From Chloroflexota bacterium (GTDB taxonomy: Bacteria > Chloroflexota > Dehalococcoidia > Lucifugimonadales > Australimonadaceae): DNA of 5,145 nucleotides. The notes under the pieces were generated by a model. The model saw nothing but the letters and a program-made list of their open reading frames with translations. It was not told where the DNA came from and ran no database searches. Position numbers and translations under genes: made by a program. Positions 1-5,145 of the stretch are shown piece by piece; position 1 is the stretch's first letter, and each line of letters starts with the position of its first letter. The stretch covers positions 1 to 5,145 of the forward strand of contig JAPOOH010000020.1 in NCBI GenBank assembly GCA_026713505.1, given 5' to 3'.

Positions 1-354
1 CACCGCCGCCGCGCCGTCCAGCTCGCCGCGCAGGTCCAGCGCCAGGAAGCGCGTCCCGCGCCGAACGCTGTTCGCCGCTACCGTTGCCGAGCAGCGGACC
101 GCCGAGTCCGCCGCCACGGGCCGGGAGAACGTCAGCTCCTGCCCGGTGTGCACCGTCCCCGCGGGAAGGCTCACCGCCTCCATCGCCTGCGCCATCACCA
201 ACGCCGCGACCGCCATCGGAGGCACGAGTCCCTCGTCGGCGTACAGCGAACACTCGTCGCCAACGGCGCGTATGTAGGCGTCAGCCATCGACGAGGTGAT
301 GACGATGTCGCGGTCGGCCAGCAAATGGCCGGGTTCCAGCGTGCTCAGTTCCAT
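1..354 (-). CDS. hotdog-fold MaoC/FAS1-dehydratase-like protein, 5' part (3' end outside window)
   Basis: An open minus-strand frame of 118 codons runs from an ATG (complement of 352-354) to the left edge with no stop. AGGA at 365-368 on the minus strand lies 10 bases before the ATG. It begins MELSTLEPGHLLADRDIVIT. A segment with PPMAVAALVMAQAME (residues 45-59) is followed by VHTGQELTFSRPV (68-80), a strand with C88, and RGTRFLALDLRG (99-110). The pattern of a helix, then HxGQE-x-F-x-RPV, then alternating hydrophobic strands matches the N-terminal hotdog half of MaoC-like hydratase/dehydratase proteins. Those proteins act on acyl-thioesters in the cytoplasm. The visible part does not include the usual catalytic Asp/His motif, so the substrate cannot be named and an inactive or thioesterase-like hotdog remains possible. 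It is transcribed away from the large surface-protein gene. The reading frame is secure; the family call is moderate and rests on pattern only. Confidence 0.72.
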   Translation of the reverse strand, partial: MELSTLEPGHLLADRDIVITSSMADAYIRAVGDECSLYADEGLVPPMAVAALVMAQAMEAVSLPAGTVHTGQELTFSRPVAADSAVRCSATVAANSVRRGTRFLALDLRGELDGAAAV

Positions 355-402
355 GCGTTCCCGTTCCTGCGCCGTGGCCGGTGGCGGCCGGCAGATTCGC
401 AG

Positions 403-408
403 ATTATA
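403..408 (-). promoter_or_regulatory. -10 box (TATAAT) upstream of the hotdog gene
   Basis: The minus strand reads a perfect TATAAT here, in an otherwise GC-rich stretch. It lies about 48 bases upstream of the ATG at 354, which would give a leader of roughly 40 bases. No good -35 hexamer is found 16-18 bases upstream (the bases there read about AGCATG), and there is no TGN extension. The promoter is therefore likely but weakly supported, and an activator could be involved. Confidence 0.45.
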
Positions 409-462
409 GAACGCGCACCCTCCTCCATGCTCTGAAGGCGCACAGTTGGCAACCCTATCGCG

Positions 463-3400
463 TTGTATCCCCGCACGCCTGTCAATAGCCTGACAAGGAT
501 GTTTGCTCGCCTGAAAAGCTGGCAGCCTGGAGTGCTGCCCAGGACGGCGATAACGGTGGGAGTAGCCGCGCTCACCGTACTGCTGGGGATGTTCGCTCGC
601 CTGAAAGACTGGCAGCCCGGAGTGCTGCCCAGGACGGCGATAACGGTGGGAGTGGCCGCGTTCACCGTACTGCTGGTGTTGCAGCTCATTCCCCAGGGGA
701 CTTCGGGCAGCGTGGAGAGTCAGGATGACTTCTCCCTCGCGTGCAGCGGCGGCGGCGAGGTCCTGCCCGGCTCAAGCCACGTCATCACCTGCGATATGGA
801 AGAGGGGGCGGCCGGCTCGTGGGACGTCTCAAGCAGCGGGGAAGTGGAATTAACCGGCACGTGGCTCGGCGGACCGAACTTCGACGGCCTGCGGACCGTC
901 AACGTGCGAGTGAACGGCGCAGGGACGGTAACGGTAAGCGCCTCAGACCACTACAACTCTGACAGCTATCCTGTTCGCTTCACCACAGTAAGCCCGGCAA
1001 CAGCGAGCGCGGCACGTCTGCCGACGAAAGCAACGCTCCTCACTGCAACGCCGACACCGCCCCCCGCCCCAACGCCGACTCCGGTGCCGGCGCGCACTCC
1101 GGCGCCGACCCCCACCCCAACACCGGCCCCATTGCCCGCGCCGCTCGCACCCTCCGTCTCGCTGGAGCCGAGCGGGCCCACAGCAATGACTGTGGTCTGG
1201 GAGACTCCCGCTCACGTTTCGGAGTACGAGGTCCAGTACCGCAAGGGGTCCACCGGCGATTGGACGGTGGCATTCGAGGGGGCGCCCGCCGCAGAAGACG
1301 ACGCGTCAGGAACGGCGGGCCTCCAGGATCCCCGCGTGCTCTCCGGCCTGGACTGCGACTCAACTTACGAGGTCAGGAGCAGGACGCAGGGAGACGGCGT
1401 CATCCGTGCCTCCGCCTGGAGCCCCTGGTCCGATGTTGTGTCAGCCAAAACCGGACCATGCCCACAGGTCGACCCTCCCTCTTCCCTGGAATCCACCCAG
1501 TCCTCGGACTCGTTCGTCCTCAGCTGGGACAGCGTGGAAGGCGCAACCGAGTATCGGTACAGGTACAGGAAGACGGCGGACTCCGGCTGGGAGGACGCGG
1601 AGAATACTGCTGATACGAGCGCGACGATCACGCCCGACGGCGGCATCGATTGCGGAACGCAGTACGAGTTCAGCGTGAGCGCCCGCGGAGACGGCCAGGC
1701 GTACTCGGACGGGTGGAGCGCGTGGGCGGAGTCCGAGAGCGTCACCGCCCTGGGATGCGCGCCCGCGCCTTCCACCGTGTCCGCCACCTACGCGAACGGT
1801 TCGTTCACCATGACCTGGGGAGCGGTGACGGGCGCGGCTGACTATGAATACGCCTACCGGAAGGGCGATTCCGGCCCATGGACGAAAGACACCGTCGCCG
1901 GAACGCGCGCCACCATAGCGCCGTTCAGCACAAGCGAATGCGCCGTAACCTATCGGTTCGAGGTCCGCGCGAGGGGGGACGGCGCCTCCTATTCCACCGA
2001 GTGGGGACTGTGGTCGTCCACCGCCTCGGCGGACATCGGAGACTGTCCGTCCAGGATGTCCCGGCCAACTGTCGCGGCCGGGACCGGGAGACTCCAGGTG
2101 ACACGGGGCGCCCCTCCGGCGGGTTCGGCTGTCACCGGCTATCAGGTACGGTACAAGCTCACGTCGGCCCCTGACACCGAGCCATCATGGACAGTGACCT
2201 CGTTGACTGCCGGCACGGCGAGCAAGGCGCTGACCCAGCTCAGGGCGAACTCGTATGACGTCCAGGTGCGGGCCTGCACGGGCGCGGGCGGCCTGCCTCC
2301 CTGCGGCCCGTGGTCTCCCAGCGCGAGAGCGACGCCGCTGTCTTCACCGGTGGTGAGCGTCGCACGGAAGAGCGGCAGCGACGTGAACGAAGGGACCAAC
2401 GTTGCGTTCACGCTGACGGCAGCGCCGGCCCCGGCTGCGGACCTCACCGTACGCGTGAGCGTCACGACAACCGGCTCCTTCCTCGGTGCCACGGCCCAAC
2501 TGCCCACCAGTGTCACGATCGCTCGCGGCAGCGCGACGGCGGACATCGTCCTCGCAACAGACGACGATTCGACCTATGAACGGCACGGCACGGTCCGCGT
2601 AGAGGTCCGATCGGGTTCGGGTTACGAGGTCGGAACGTCGGGCGCCGTCGTGAACGTCCTCGACAACGACACGCCTGCCGTCTCGGCCTGTGACACGGGA
2701 GCCGCCGTGCCGAACGCGGGACTCAATCGCGAGTTGGCCTTCGACTGCGACGCGCTGCTGAAGGCGCAGGAGAGGCTGGACGGAACGGCAACGCTGAACT
2801 GGAGCGTGGACACCGCGATAACCGCCTGGGACGGGATAACCGTATCCGGCACACCGGGCCGCGTGACGAGAGTGCAACTGCCGTCCCGGAGTCTGACCGG
2901 GAGCGTCCCACCCTCGCTGGGCCTGCTGTCGGCGCTGACGCACCTGACGCTGAGCGGCAACAGCCTGTCCGGCATGCTGCCGCAGGAGATGGACGGCCTG
3001 ACGAGCCTCACCTTCCTCCGGCTGGCAGGGAACTCCTTCACGATATGCGTGCCGTCGGCGTTGCGGGATGTCGCGAACAACGACCTGAGCACGCTCAATC
3101 TCAACTACTGTGACGAGATTCCCCCCGCAACGGGGAAGATCGCCGCCACGGACAACGCGGGGGCGGAGATAGGGATCGCCTGGTCCGCGGTGCCGGGCGC
3201 GGACCTCTACCGCGTGCAGCGCCGCGAAGCCCGGTCGCCCGCGGGCGGGTGGATAGACGTGGTGGACATTGCGAGTCTGAGCACCGCATTCACCCCGGAC
3301 GACACGACGCTCTGCGGGACGACGCTCGAGTTCCGCGTGCGGGCGCGCGGCGACGGCACGGCCTACCTCGCTGAGTGGGGCATGCCCTCCGGCCCCGCTT

Positions 3401-4011
3401 CCTACACGGTCACGGAGGGGTGCATGTACGCACCCGAGTTCCCGAGGTCCCGCTACGTCTTCTCCGCTTCGACGAGCGCGGCGGTCGGGACGCGCGTCGG
3501 CCTCGTCACGGCGTCAGACCAGGACGAGGGCGACGGGGTCACGTACTACATCACCGAAGGGAACGACACGGGGATATTCAGTATCGACCTCAACTTCGGT
3601 GACATCCAGCTCGCGAAGGTGCCGGACAGCGGGACGGCCTCGCTGCACACGCTGACCGTGGAGGCGAGGGACAATCACGGGCTGACGGACACGGCCACGG
3701 TCGTCATCATCGTGCCGACGACGTCCAGCTACACGTTCTCCACCCCGGAGAACACCGGAACATGGACAAGCGTCGGCGTGTTGACCGCTGTGGACCGGGA
3801 AGCGAGCGAGGCGGTCACCTTCCACATCACGGCGGGGAACGGCGCAGGCGTGTTCGCTATCGACTTGAACAGGGGCGACCTCTGGCTCATGAAGGAGCTG
3901 GACTACGAGACGGTCACGTCGTACACGCTGACGGTTGAAACGCGCGACGTGAACGGCCTGAGGGACACGGCTACGGTCACCGTCACCGTAACCGACGTTC
4001 CGAACTACTAA
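463..4011 (+). CDS. large modular surface protein: signal anchor, FN3 x4, Calx-beta, LRR, FN3, cadherin x2
   Basis: This frame encodes 1182 residues ending in TAA at 4009-4011. Domains in order: two near-identical signal-anchor segments (13-42 and 43-76); a small beta-rich domain with C94 and C110 (about 88-176); a Thr/Pro linker (about 186-230); FN3 modules at about 230-333, 334-432, 433-530 and 531-628; Calx-beta (629-740, with VNEG and VLDNDTP); a capped leucine-rich-repeat block (742-888); a fifth FN3 (889-987); and two cadherin repeats (988-1086, 1087-1182). Such modules form rigid, often calcium-stabilised rods that bind partners outside the cell. No enzyme motif, LPXTG or C-terminal membrane segment is seen, so the only anchor is N-terminal. 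Adhesion or matrix binding is an inference. The start is uncertain: TTG 463, ATG 499 and ATG 589 are in frame and none has a well-spaced ribosome site. ATG 589 gives one ordinary signal anchor and is the most sensible topologically. The nearest upstream in-frame stop is at 433-435. Confidence 0.9.
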   Translation: MYPRTPVNSLTRMFARLKSWQPGVLPRTAITVGVAALTVLLGMFARLKDWQPGVLPRTAITVGVAAFTVLLVLQLIPQGTSGSVESQDDFSLACSGGGEVLPGSSHVITCDMEEGAAGSWDVSSSGEVELTGTWLGGPNFDGLRTVNVRVNGAGTVTVSASDHYNSDSYPVRFTTVSPATASAARLPTKATLLTATPTPPPAPTPTPVPARTPAPTPTPTPAPLPAPLAPSVSLEPSGPTAMTVVWETPAHVSEYEVQYRKGSTGDWTVAFEGAPAAEDDASGTAGLQDPRVLSGLDCDSTYEVRSRTQGDGVIRASAWSPWSDVVSAKTGPCPQVDPPSSLESTQSSDSFVLSWDSVEGATEYRYRYRKTADSGWEDAENTADTSATITPDGGIDCGTQYEFSVSARGDGQAYSDGWSAWAESESVTALGCAPAPSTVSATYANGSFTMTWGAVTGAADYEYAYRKGDSGPWTKDTVAGTRATIAPFSTSECAVTYRFEVRARGDGASYSTEWGLWSSTASADIGDCPSRMSRPTVAAGTGRLQVTRGAPPAGSAVTGYQVRYKLTSAPDTEPSWTVTSLTAGTASKALTQLRANSYDVQVRACTGAGGLPPCGPWSPSARATPLSSPVVSVARKSGSDVNEGTNVAFTLTAAPAPAADLTVRVSVTTTGSFLGATAQLPTSVTIARGSATADIVLATDDDSTYERHGTVRVEVRSGSGYEVGTSGAVVNVLDNDTPAVSACDTGAAVPNAGLNRELAFDCDALLKAQERLDGTATLNWSVDTAITAWDGITVSGTPGRVTRVQLPSRSLTGSVPPSLGLLSALTHLTLSGNSLSGMLPQEMDGLTSLTFLRLAGNSFTICVPSALRDVANNDLSTLNLNYCDEIPPATGKIAATDNAGAEIGIAWSAVPGADLYRVQRREARSPAGGWIDVVDIASLSTAFTPDDTTLCGTTLEFRVRARGDGTAYLAEWGMPSGPASYTVTEGCMYAPEFPRSRYVFSASTSAAVGTRVGLVTASDQDEGDGVTYYITEGNDTGIFSIDLNFGDIQLAKVPDSGTASLHTLTVEARDNHGLTDTATVVIIVPTTSSYTFSTPENTGTWTSVGVLTAVDREASEAVTFHITAGNGAGVFAIDLNRGDLWLMKELDYETVTSYTLTVETRDVNGLRDTATVTVTVTDVPNY
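499..678 (+). repeat. 90-bp tandem duplication of the start codon plus signal-anchor segment
   Basis: Bases 499-588 and 589-678 are head-to-tail copies that differ at 7 of 90 positions by my count. Each starts with ATG and encodes 30 residues beginning MFARLK, then a Trp-Gln-Pro-Gly segment and the hydrophobic core AITVGVAA. Only three residues differ (Ser/Asp, Leu/Phe, Gly/Val); three base changes are silent. The mismatches argue against an assembly artefact and point to an older duplication. The second copy continues into VLLVLQLIPQG and completes a full-length hydrophobic segment; the first is cut short by the next Met. Confidence 0.93.
1018..1152 (+). repeat. Thr/Pro/Ala low-complexity linker inside the surface protein
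   Basis: Residues about 186-230 are almost entirely Thr, Pro and Ala, with runs such as APTPTPTPAPLPAP. The segment separates the membrane-proximal domain from the first FN3 module and probably acts as an extended spacer. Such linkers are common in surface proteins and lipoproteins. The low-complexity DNA also creates long but meaningless open frames on the opposite strand. Confidence 0.85.
1150..2052 (+). repeat. three tandem related FN3 modules
   Basis: The three modules (about 230-333, 334-432 and 433-530) clearly share ancestry. Each has a B-strand Trp (W246, W355, W452), a tyrosine-rich C strand such as EYRYRYRK, a Cys before the F strand, a GDG turn, a W..W pair in the G strand and a closing Cys. 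The F-G segment reads RTQGDG in the first and SARGDG and RARGDG in the next two. The fifth FN3 module (889-987), beyond the LRR block, belongs to the same subfamily; the fourth (531-628) does not. Confidence 0.85.
2347..2682 (+). other. Calx-beta domain (part of the surface protein)
   Basis: Residues 629-740 carry the usual Calx-beta signs: VVSVARKSG, then VNEGTNVAFTLTA (641-653), a long strand pair, the acidic TDDDSTYE (699-706) and the closing VLDNDTP (732-738). Calx-beta domains bind calcium through acidic loop residues and occur in tandem in bacterial adhesion-type proteins. Here there is one copy, between FN3 and LRR. Confidence 0.82.
2686..3126 (+). other. leucine-rich-repeat block with N-terminal cap (part of the surface protein)
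   Basis: Residues 742-800 resemble the N-terminal cap of plant-type LRR proteins: DCDALLKAQERL, then LNW, then AWDGITV followed by GRVTRVQLPSRSLTG. Three to four repeats follow with the plant-specific spacing: LTGSVPPSLG (811-820), ALTHLTLSGNSLSGMLP (824-840), SLTFLRLAGNSFTICVP (848-864) and a shortened last one at LSTLNLNYC (875-883). LRR blocks usually bind proteins or glycans. This one is short and is preceded by Calx-beta and followed by FN3. Confidence 0.85.
3424..4008 (+). repeat. two tandem cadherin-like repeats at the C-terminus
   Basis: Residues 988-1086 and 1087-1182 are homologous. Both carry an ITxGN motif, F-x-IDLN with GD two residues on, then YTLTVETRD or HTLTVEARD, G-L-x-D-T-A-T-V and a final beta strand. 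The first has an acidic ASDQDEGD calcium-site-like segment; the second has STPEN and ELDYE. The DxNDN linker expected between calcium-rigidified cadherin repeats is absent after the first copy, and only TDVPNY remains at the C-terminus. Calcium binding is therefore probably partial. The protein ends directly after the second repeat. Confidence 0.85.
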
Positions 4012-4071
4012 GCCCCCGCCTCTTCAGCGCGTTGATGCGTGGCGGCTCCGCCTCCCTACCCTCAAAAGACG

Positions 4072-4148
4072 TGGCCGCTGGCTCGATATGGCAGAGCAGT
4101 TGACTCTCGATCAGCGGGTTGCGGGTTCGAGTCCCTCGCCGGTTACCA
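4072..4148 (+). tRNA. tRNA-like element, anticodon CTC; acceptor stem degenerate (possible pseudo-tRNA)
   Basis: A cloverleaf can be drawn. The D stem is GCTC/GAGC (4081-4084 with 4094-4097), with GG in the loop. The anticodon stem GTTGA/TCAGC (4099-4103 with 4111-4115) is paired throughout with one G-U. Its loop CTCTCGA gives anticodon CTC (4106-4108). The T arm is GCGGG/CCCTC around TTCGAGT (4121-4137) with one C-T mismatch. It ends A-CCA (4145-4148). The weak part is the acceptor: TGGCCGC (4072-4078) against GCCGGTT (4138-4144) has three mismatches. A register shifted by one base, with C4139 bulged, pairs TGGCCGC with CGGTTA plus G4138, but then CCA is misplaced. Anticodon CTC would read Glu (GAG), yet the D and anticodon arms look more like tRNA-Lys, and G37 after C36 is unusual. 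A pseudogene or atypical tRNA is as likely as a working one. Confidence 0.55.
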
Positions 4149-4231
4149 TCGCAAATGCCGTACGTCGCACAGCGATGCGGCGCAGGGGAAGCAGAATCTC
4201 CGCGTTGCGCCTCGGGAAGCGATTGGACTGA

Positions 4232-4240
4232 TGCTATAGT
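4232..4240 (+). promoter_or_regulatory. extended -10 promoter element for the lipoprotein gene
   Basis: TGC followed by TATAGT matches an extended -10 element (TGN-TATAAT with one mismatch). No convincing -35 is seen 17 bases upstream. Transcription would start about 4246-4248, only some 12 bases before the TTG and at the ribosome site itself. Either the leader is very short or the true promoter lies further upstream. Confidence 0.35.
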
Positions 4241-4247
4241 TAGGCGC

Positions 4248-4252
4248 AGGAG
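4248..4252 (+). promoter_or_regulatory. ribosome binding site AGGAG deciding a TTG start
   Basis: AGGAG lies six bases before TTG 4259, an ideal spacing. No ATG or GTG in this frame lies between it and the signal peptide. This supports TTG as the true initiation codon of the lipoprotein. Confidence 0.75.
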
Positions 4253-4258
4253 TTCTTC

Positions 4259-5145
4259 TTGCGTCTCATTGGTCCCGCCACCAGGTATACAGCTACCACG
4301 GTTCTCACCAGTCTGCTGGCCATCGGCCTTCTCACCGCCTGCGGTGAAGAGCCAACGCCGACCCCAGTACCGACCGCAACACCTGCGCCAACCGCTACGC
4401 CAACATCAACGCCACCGCCCAGCCCGGCTCTCGCCCCGCCCAAGACCGCCGCGGACTACACGGAAGACGAAATCATAAAGTCTGCGGAGGCGTTGTTTGA
4501 GACGTTTCTGGAAGGCCTGCACGCCACGCCGATCGATACTGAGGCACTCAACTCCACGTACGCGGAGGCATGCAAGGTCGCCGACTCGGAACTGGCAATG
4601 CAACTAGACCAGTTCCTCACCCTTCTCGGCGCAGCACAGCTCTCGCTGGCGATATCCGGAGTCGAGAGGGTGCCAGGACGCGACGATGCCGTATTCATGG
4701 TGGCAACGATGCTGATCGATGGAGTCCCGCTATTCGATCCAATGCGTTCCCTCACCATATTTGAGAATGGCAATTGGGTGGATGCTGACTGCACGGCTGG
4801 CAGAGCGCTCGTGCTGGCGCCGGAGACAGGCGCAAACCAGCCTCCCGGCGCTCCTGTGGTGACATCCAGCACGCCTGTTGAACCAACACTGGACGAGAAC
4901 CCGGCTCAGCACACGGACAGAGAGATCGCGATCAGCCTCGAGTGGGTGTTCGCTGAGAGCCTGCGGGCAGTCCTTGCACCACAACTCGACCCCAAGCGCG
5001 TCTTTGGCGATTCTGTCTACGCGTGCCAGACCCTGACCGAACAGAGAATGGTCGACGCCGCACCGCAGGCCAGGGAATGGTTCGCCACCTTCGAAACGAT
5101 AGAGTTCCGGGTTGTAGGAGTGGAGCGGGTGGATGAGAGGCGAGC
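4259..5145 (+). CDS. lipoprotein with Thr/Pro linker and duplicated unknown domain, 5' part (3' end outside window)
   Basis: From TTG 4259 the frame stays open for 295 codons to the right edge. Residues 1-28 form a lipoprotein signal: Arg at 2 and 9, a hydrophobic core and the lipobox LTAC with C28 as the lipidated cysteine. A Thr/Pro/Ala spacer follows (about 32-61). Two similar domains come next, at about 66-186 and about 218 to the edge. Each begins with an acidic helix (EIIKSAEALFETF at 71-83; EIAISLEWVFAESL at 222-235). Each has a Cys exactly 34 residues after that leading Glu (C105, C256), and each reaches GVERV (134-138, 287-291). The first continues through IFENGNWVDADC (167-178). I do not recognise the family. 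The helix-then-strand order and ~120-residue size would suit an NTF2-like fold, which is a guess. It should be anchored to the outer face of the cytoplasmic membrane (or an outer membrane if present). Function is unknown. It follows the large surface-protein gene after 247 bases and a tRNA-like element, so it is probably a separate transcription unit. Confidence 0.85.
   Translation, partial: MRLIGPATRYTATTVLTSLLAIGLLTACGEEPTPTPVPTATPAPTATPTSTPPPSPALAPPKTAADYTEDEIIKSAEALFETFLEGLHATPIDTEALNSTYAEACKVADSELAMQLDQFLTLLGAAQLSLAISGVERVPGRDDAVFMVATMLIDGVPLFDPMRSLTIFENGNWVDADCTAGRALVLAPETGANQPPGAPVVTSSTPVEPTLDENPAQHTDREIAISLEWVFAESLRAVLAPQLDPKRVFGDSVYACQTLTEQRMVDAAPQAREWFATFETIEFRVVGVERVDERR

Noticed and set aside
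84..435. Plus-strand open frames rich in Pro, Arg and His near the left edge
   Set aside because: They are antisense to the hotdog reading frame, which has sensible protein composition, a start and a ribosome site; these frames have none.
345..689. Minus-strand open frame of 114 codons opposite the duplicated signal-anchor region
   Set aside because: It is antisense to the duplicated coding segment, and its own internal repeat is simply the mirror of that duplication. It also overlaps the start of the better-supported hotdog gene on the same strand in another frame.
943..1363. Several minus-strand open frames rich in Gly, Ala, Val and Arg
   Set aside because: They lie opposite the Thr/Pro linker, where low-complexity GC-rich DNA lacks stop codons in all frames. 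No recognisable domain or ribosome site supports them.
2344..2943. Minus-strand open frame of 199 codons, the longest antisense one
   Set aside because: It is Arg-, Gly- and Ala-rich with no domain pattern, and it lies opposite well-defined Calx-beta and LRR coding sequence.
4013..4070. Possible terminator after the large gene (CCGCC at 4016-4020 with GGCGG at 4041-4045, or GGCGG with CCGCC at 4048-4052)
   Set aside because: The local hairpin has a two-base loop or only a four-pair stem, the alternative has a 20-base loop, and neither is followed by a T run. No intrinsic terminator can be supported.
4121..4148. tRNA 3' end as a phage or island attachment site
   Set aside because: No second copy of this sequence and no integrase is visible in the window.
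4039..4478. Plus-strand open frames of 66 and 119 codons across the tRNA-like element and lipoprotein start
   Set aside because: They run through the tRNA-like fold and then out of frame with the lipoprotein signal peptide, giving Arg/Pro/Gln-rich sequence without features.

Overview
The window is G+C-rich DNA, evidently bacterial. It holds two partial genes at its edges, one very large surface-protein gene between them, and a tRNA-like element. Signal-anchor and lipobox sequences, Thr/Pro linkers of the type TPTPVPTATPAP, and FN3 modules carrying an ARGDG motif recall environmental Chloroflexota (Dehalococcoidia/SAR202-like genomes). That assignment is an inference from protein style; no phylogenetic marker is present.

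Layout. (1) Positions 1-354, minus strand: the first 118 codons of a hotdog-fold (MaoC / FAS1-dehydratase-like) enzyme, running off the left edge. A perfect TATAAT box lies upstream of it. (2) Positions 355-462: a short divergent intergenic region. (3) Positions 463-4011, plus strand: a 1182-residue modular extracellular protein. Its order is signal anchor (present twice), a small beta-rich domain, a Thr/Pro linker, four FN3 modules, Calx-beta, a plant-type leucine-rich-repeat block with an N-terminal cap, a fifth FN3 module and two cadherin repeats. It has no catalytic domain and no C-terminal sorting signal. (4) Positions 4012-4258: an intergenic region with a degenerate tRNA-like cloverleaf (4072-4148, anticodon CTC) and a likely extended -10 promoter. 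(5) Positions 4259-5145, plus strand: the first 295 codons of a lipoprotein with a clear lipobox, a Thr/Pro linker and two copies of an unrecognised domain, running off the right edge.

How they relate. The large protein and the lipoprotein are both exported and both place a Thr/Pro spacer after their membrane anchor, so both are probably displayed on the cell surface. Nothing shows that they act together. The hotdog gene is divergently transcribed and looks metabolic and unrelated.

Most notable points: a diverged 90-bp tandem duplication of the start and signal-anchor segment; FN3 modules with a near-constant 35-residue cysteine pair, three of them with RGD at the F-G loop position; an LRR block with a plant-receptor-like cap between FN3 modules; and the tRNA-like element with a shifted or mismatched acceptor stem. 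I see no CRISPR array, transposase, defence module or biosynthetic cluster.
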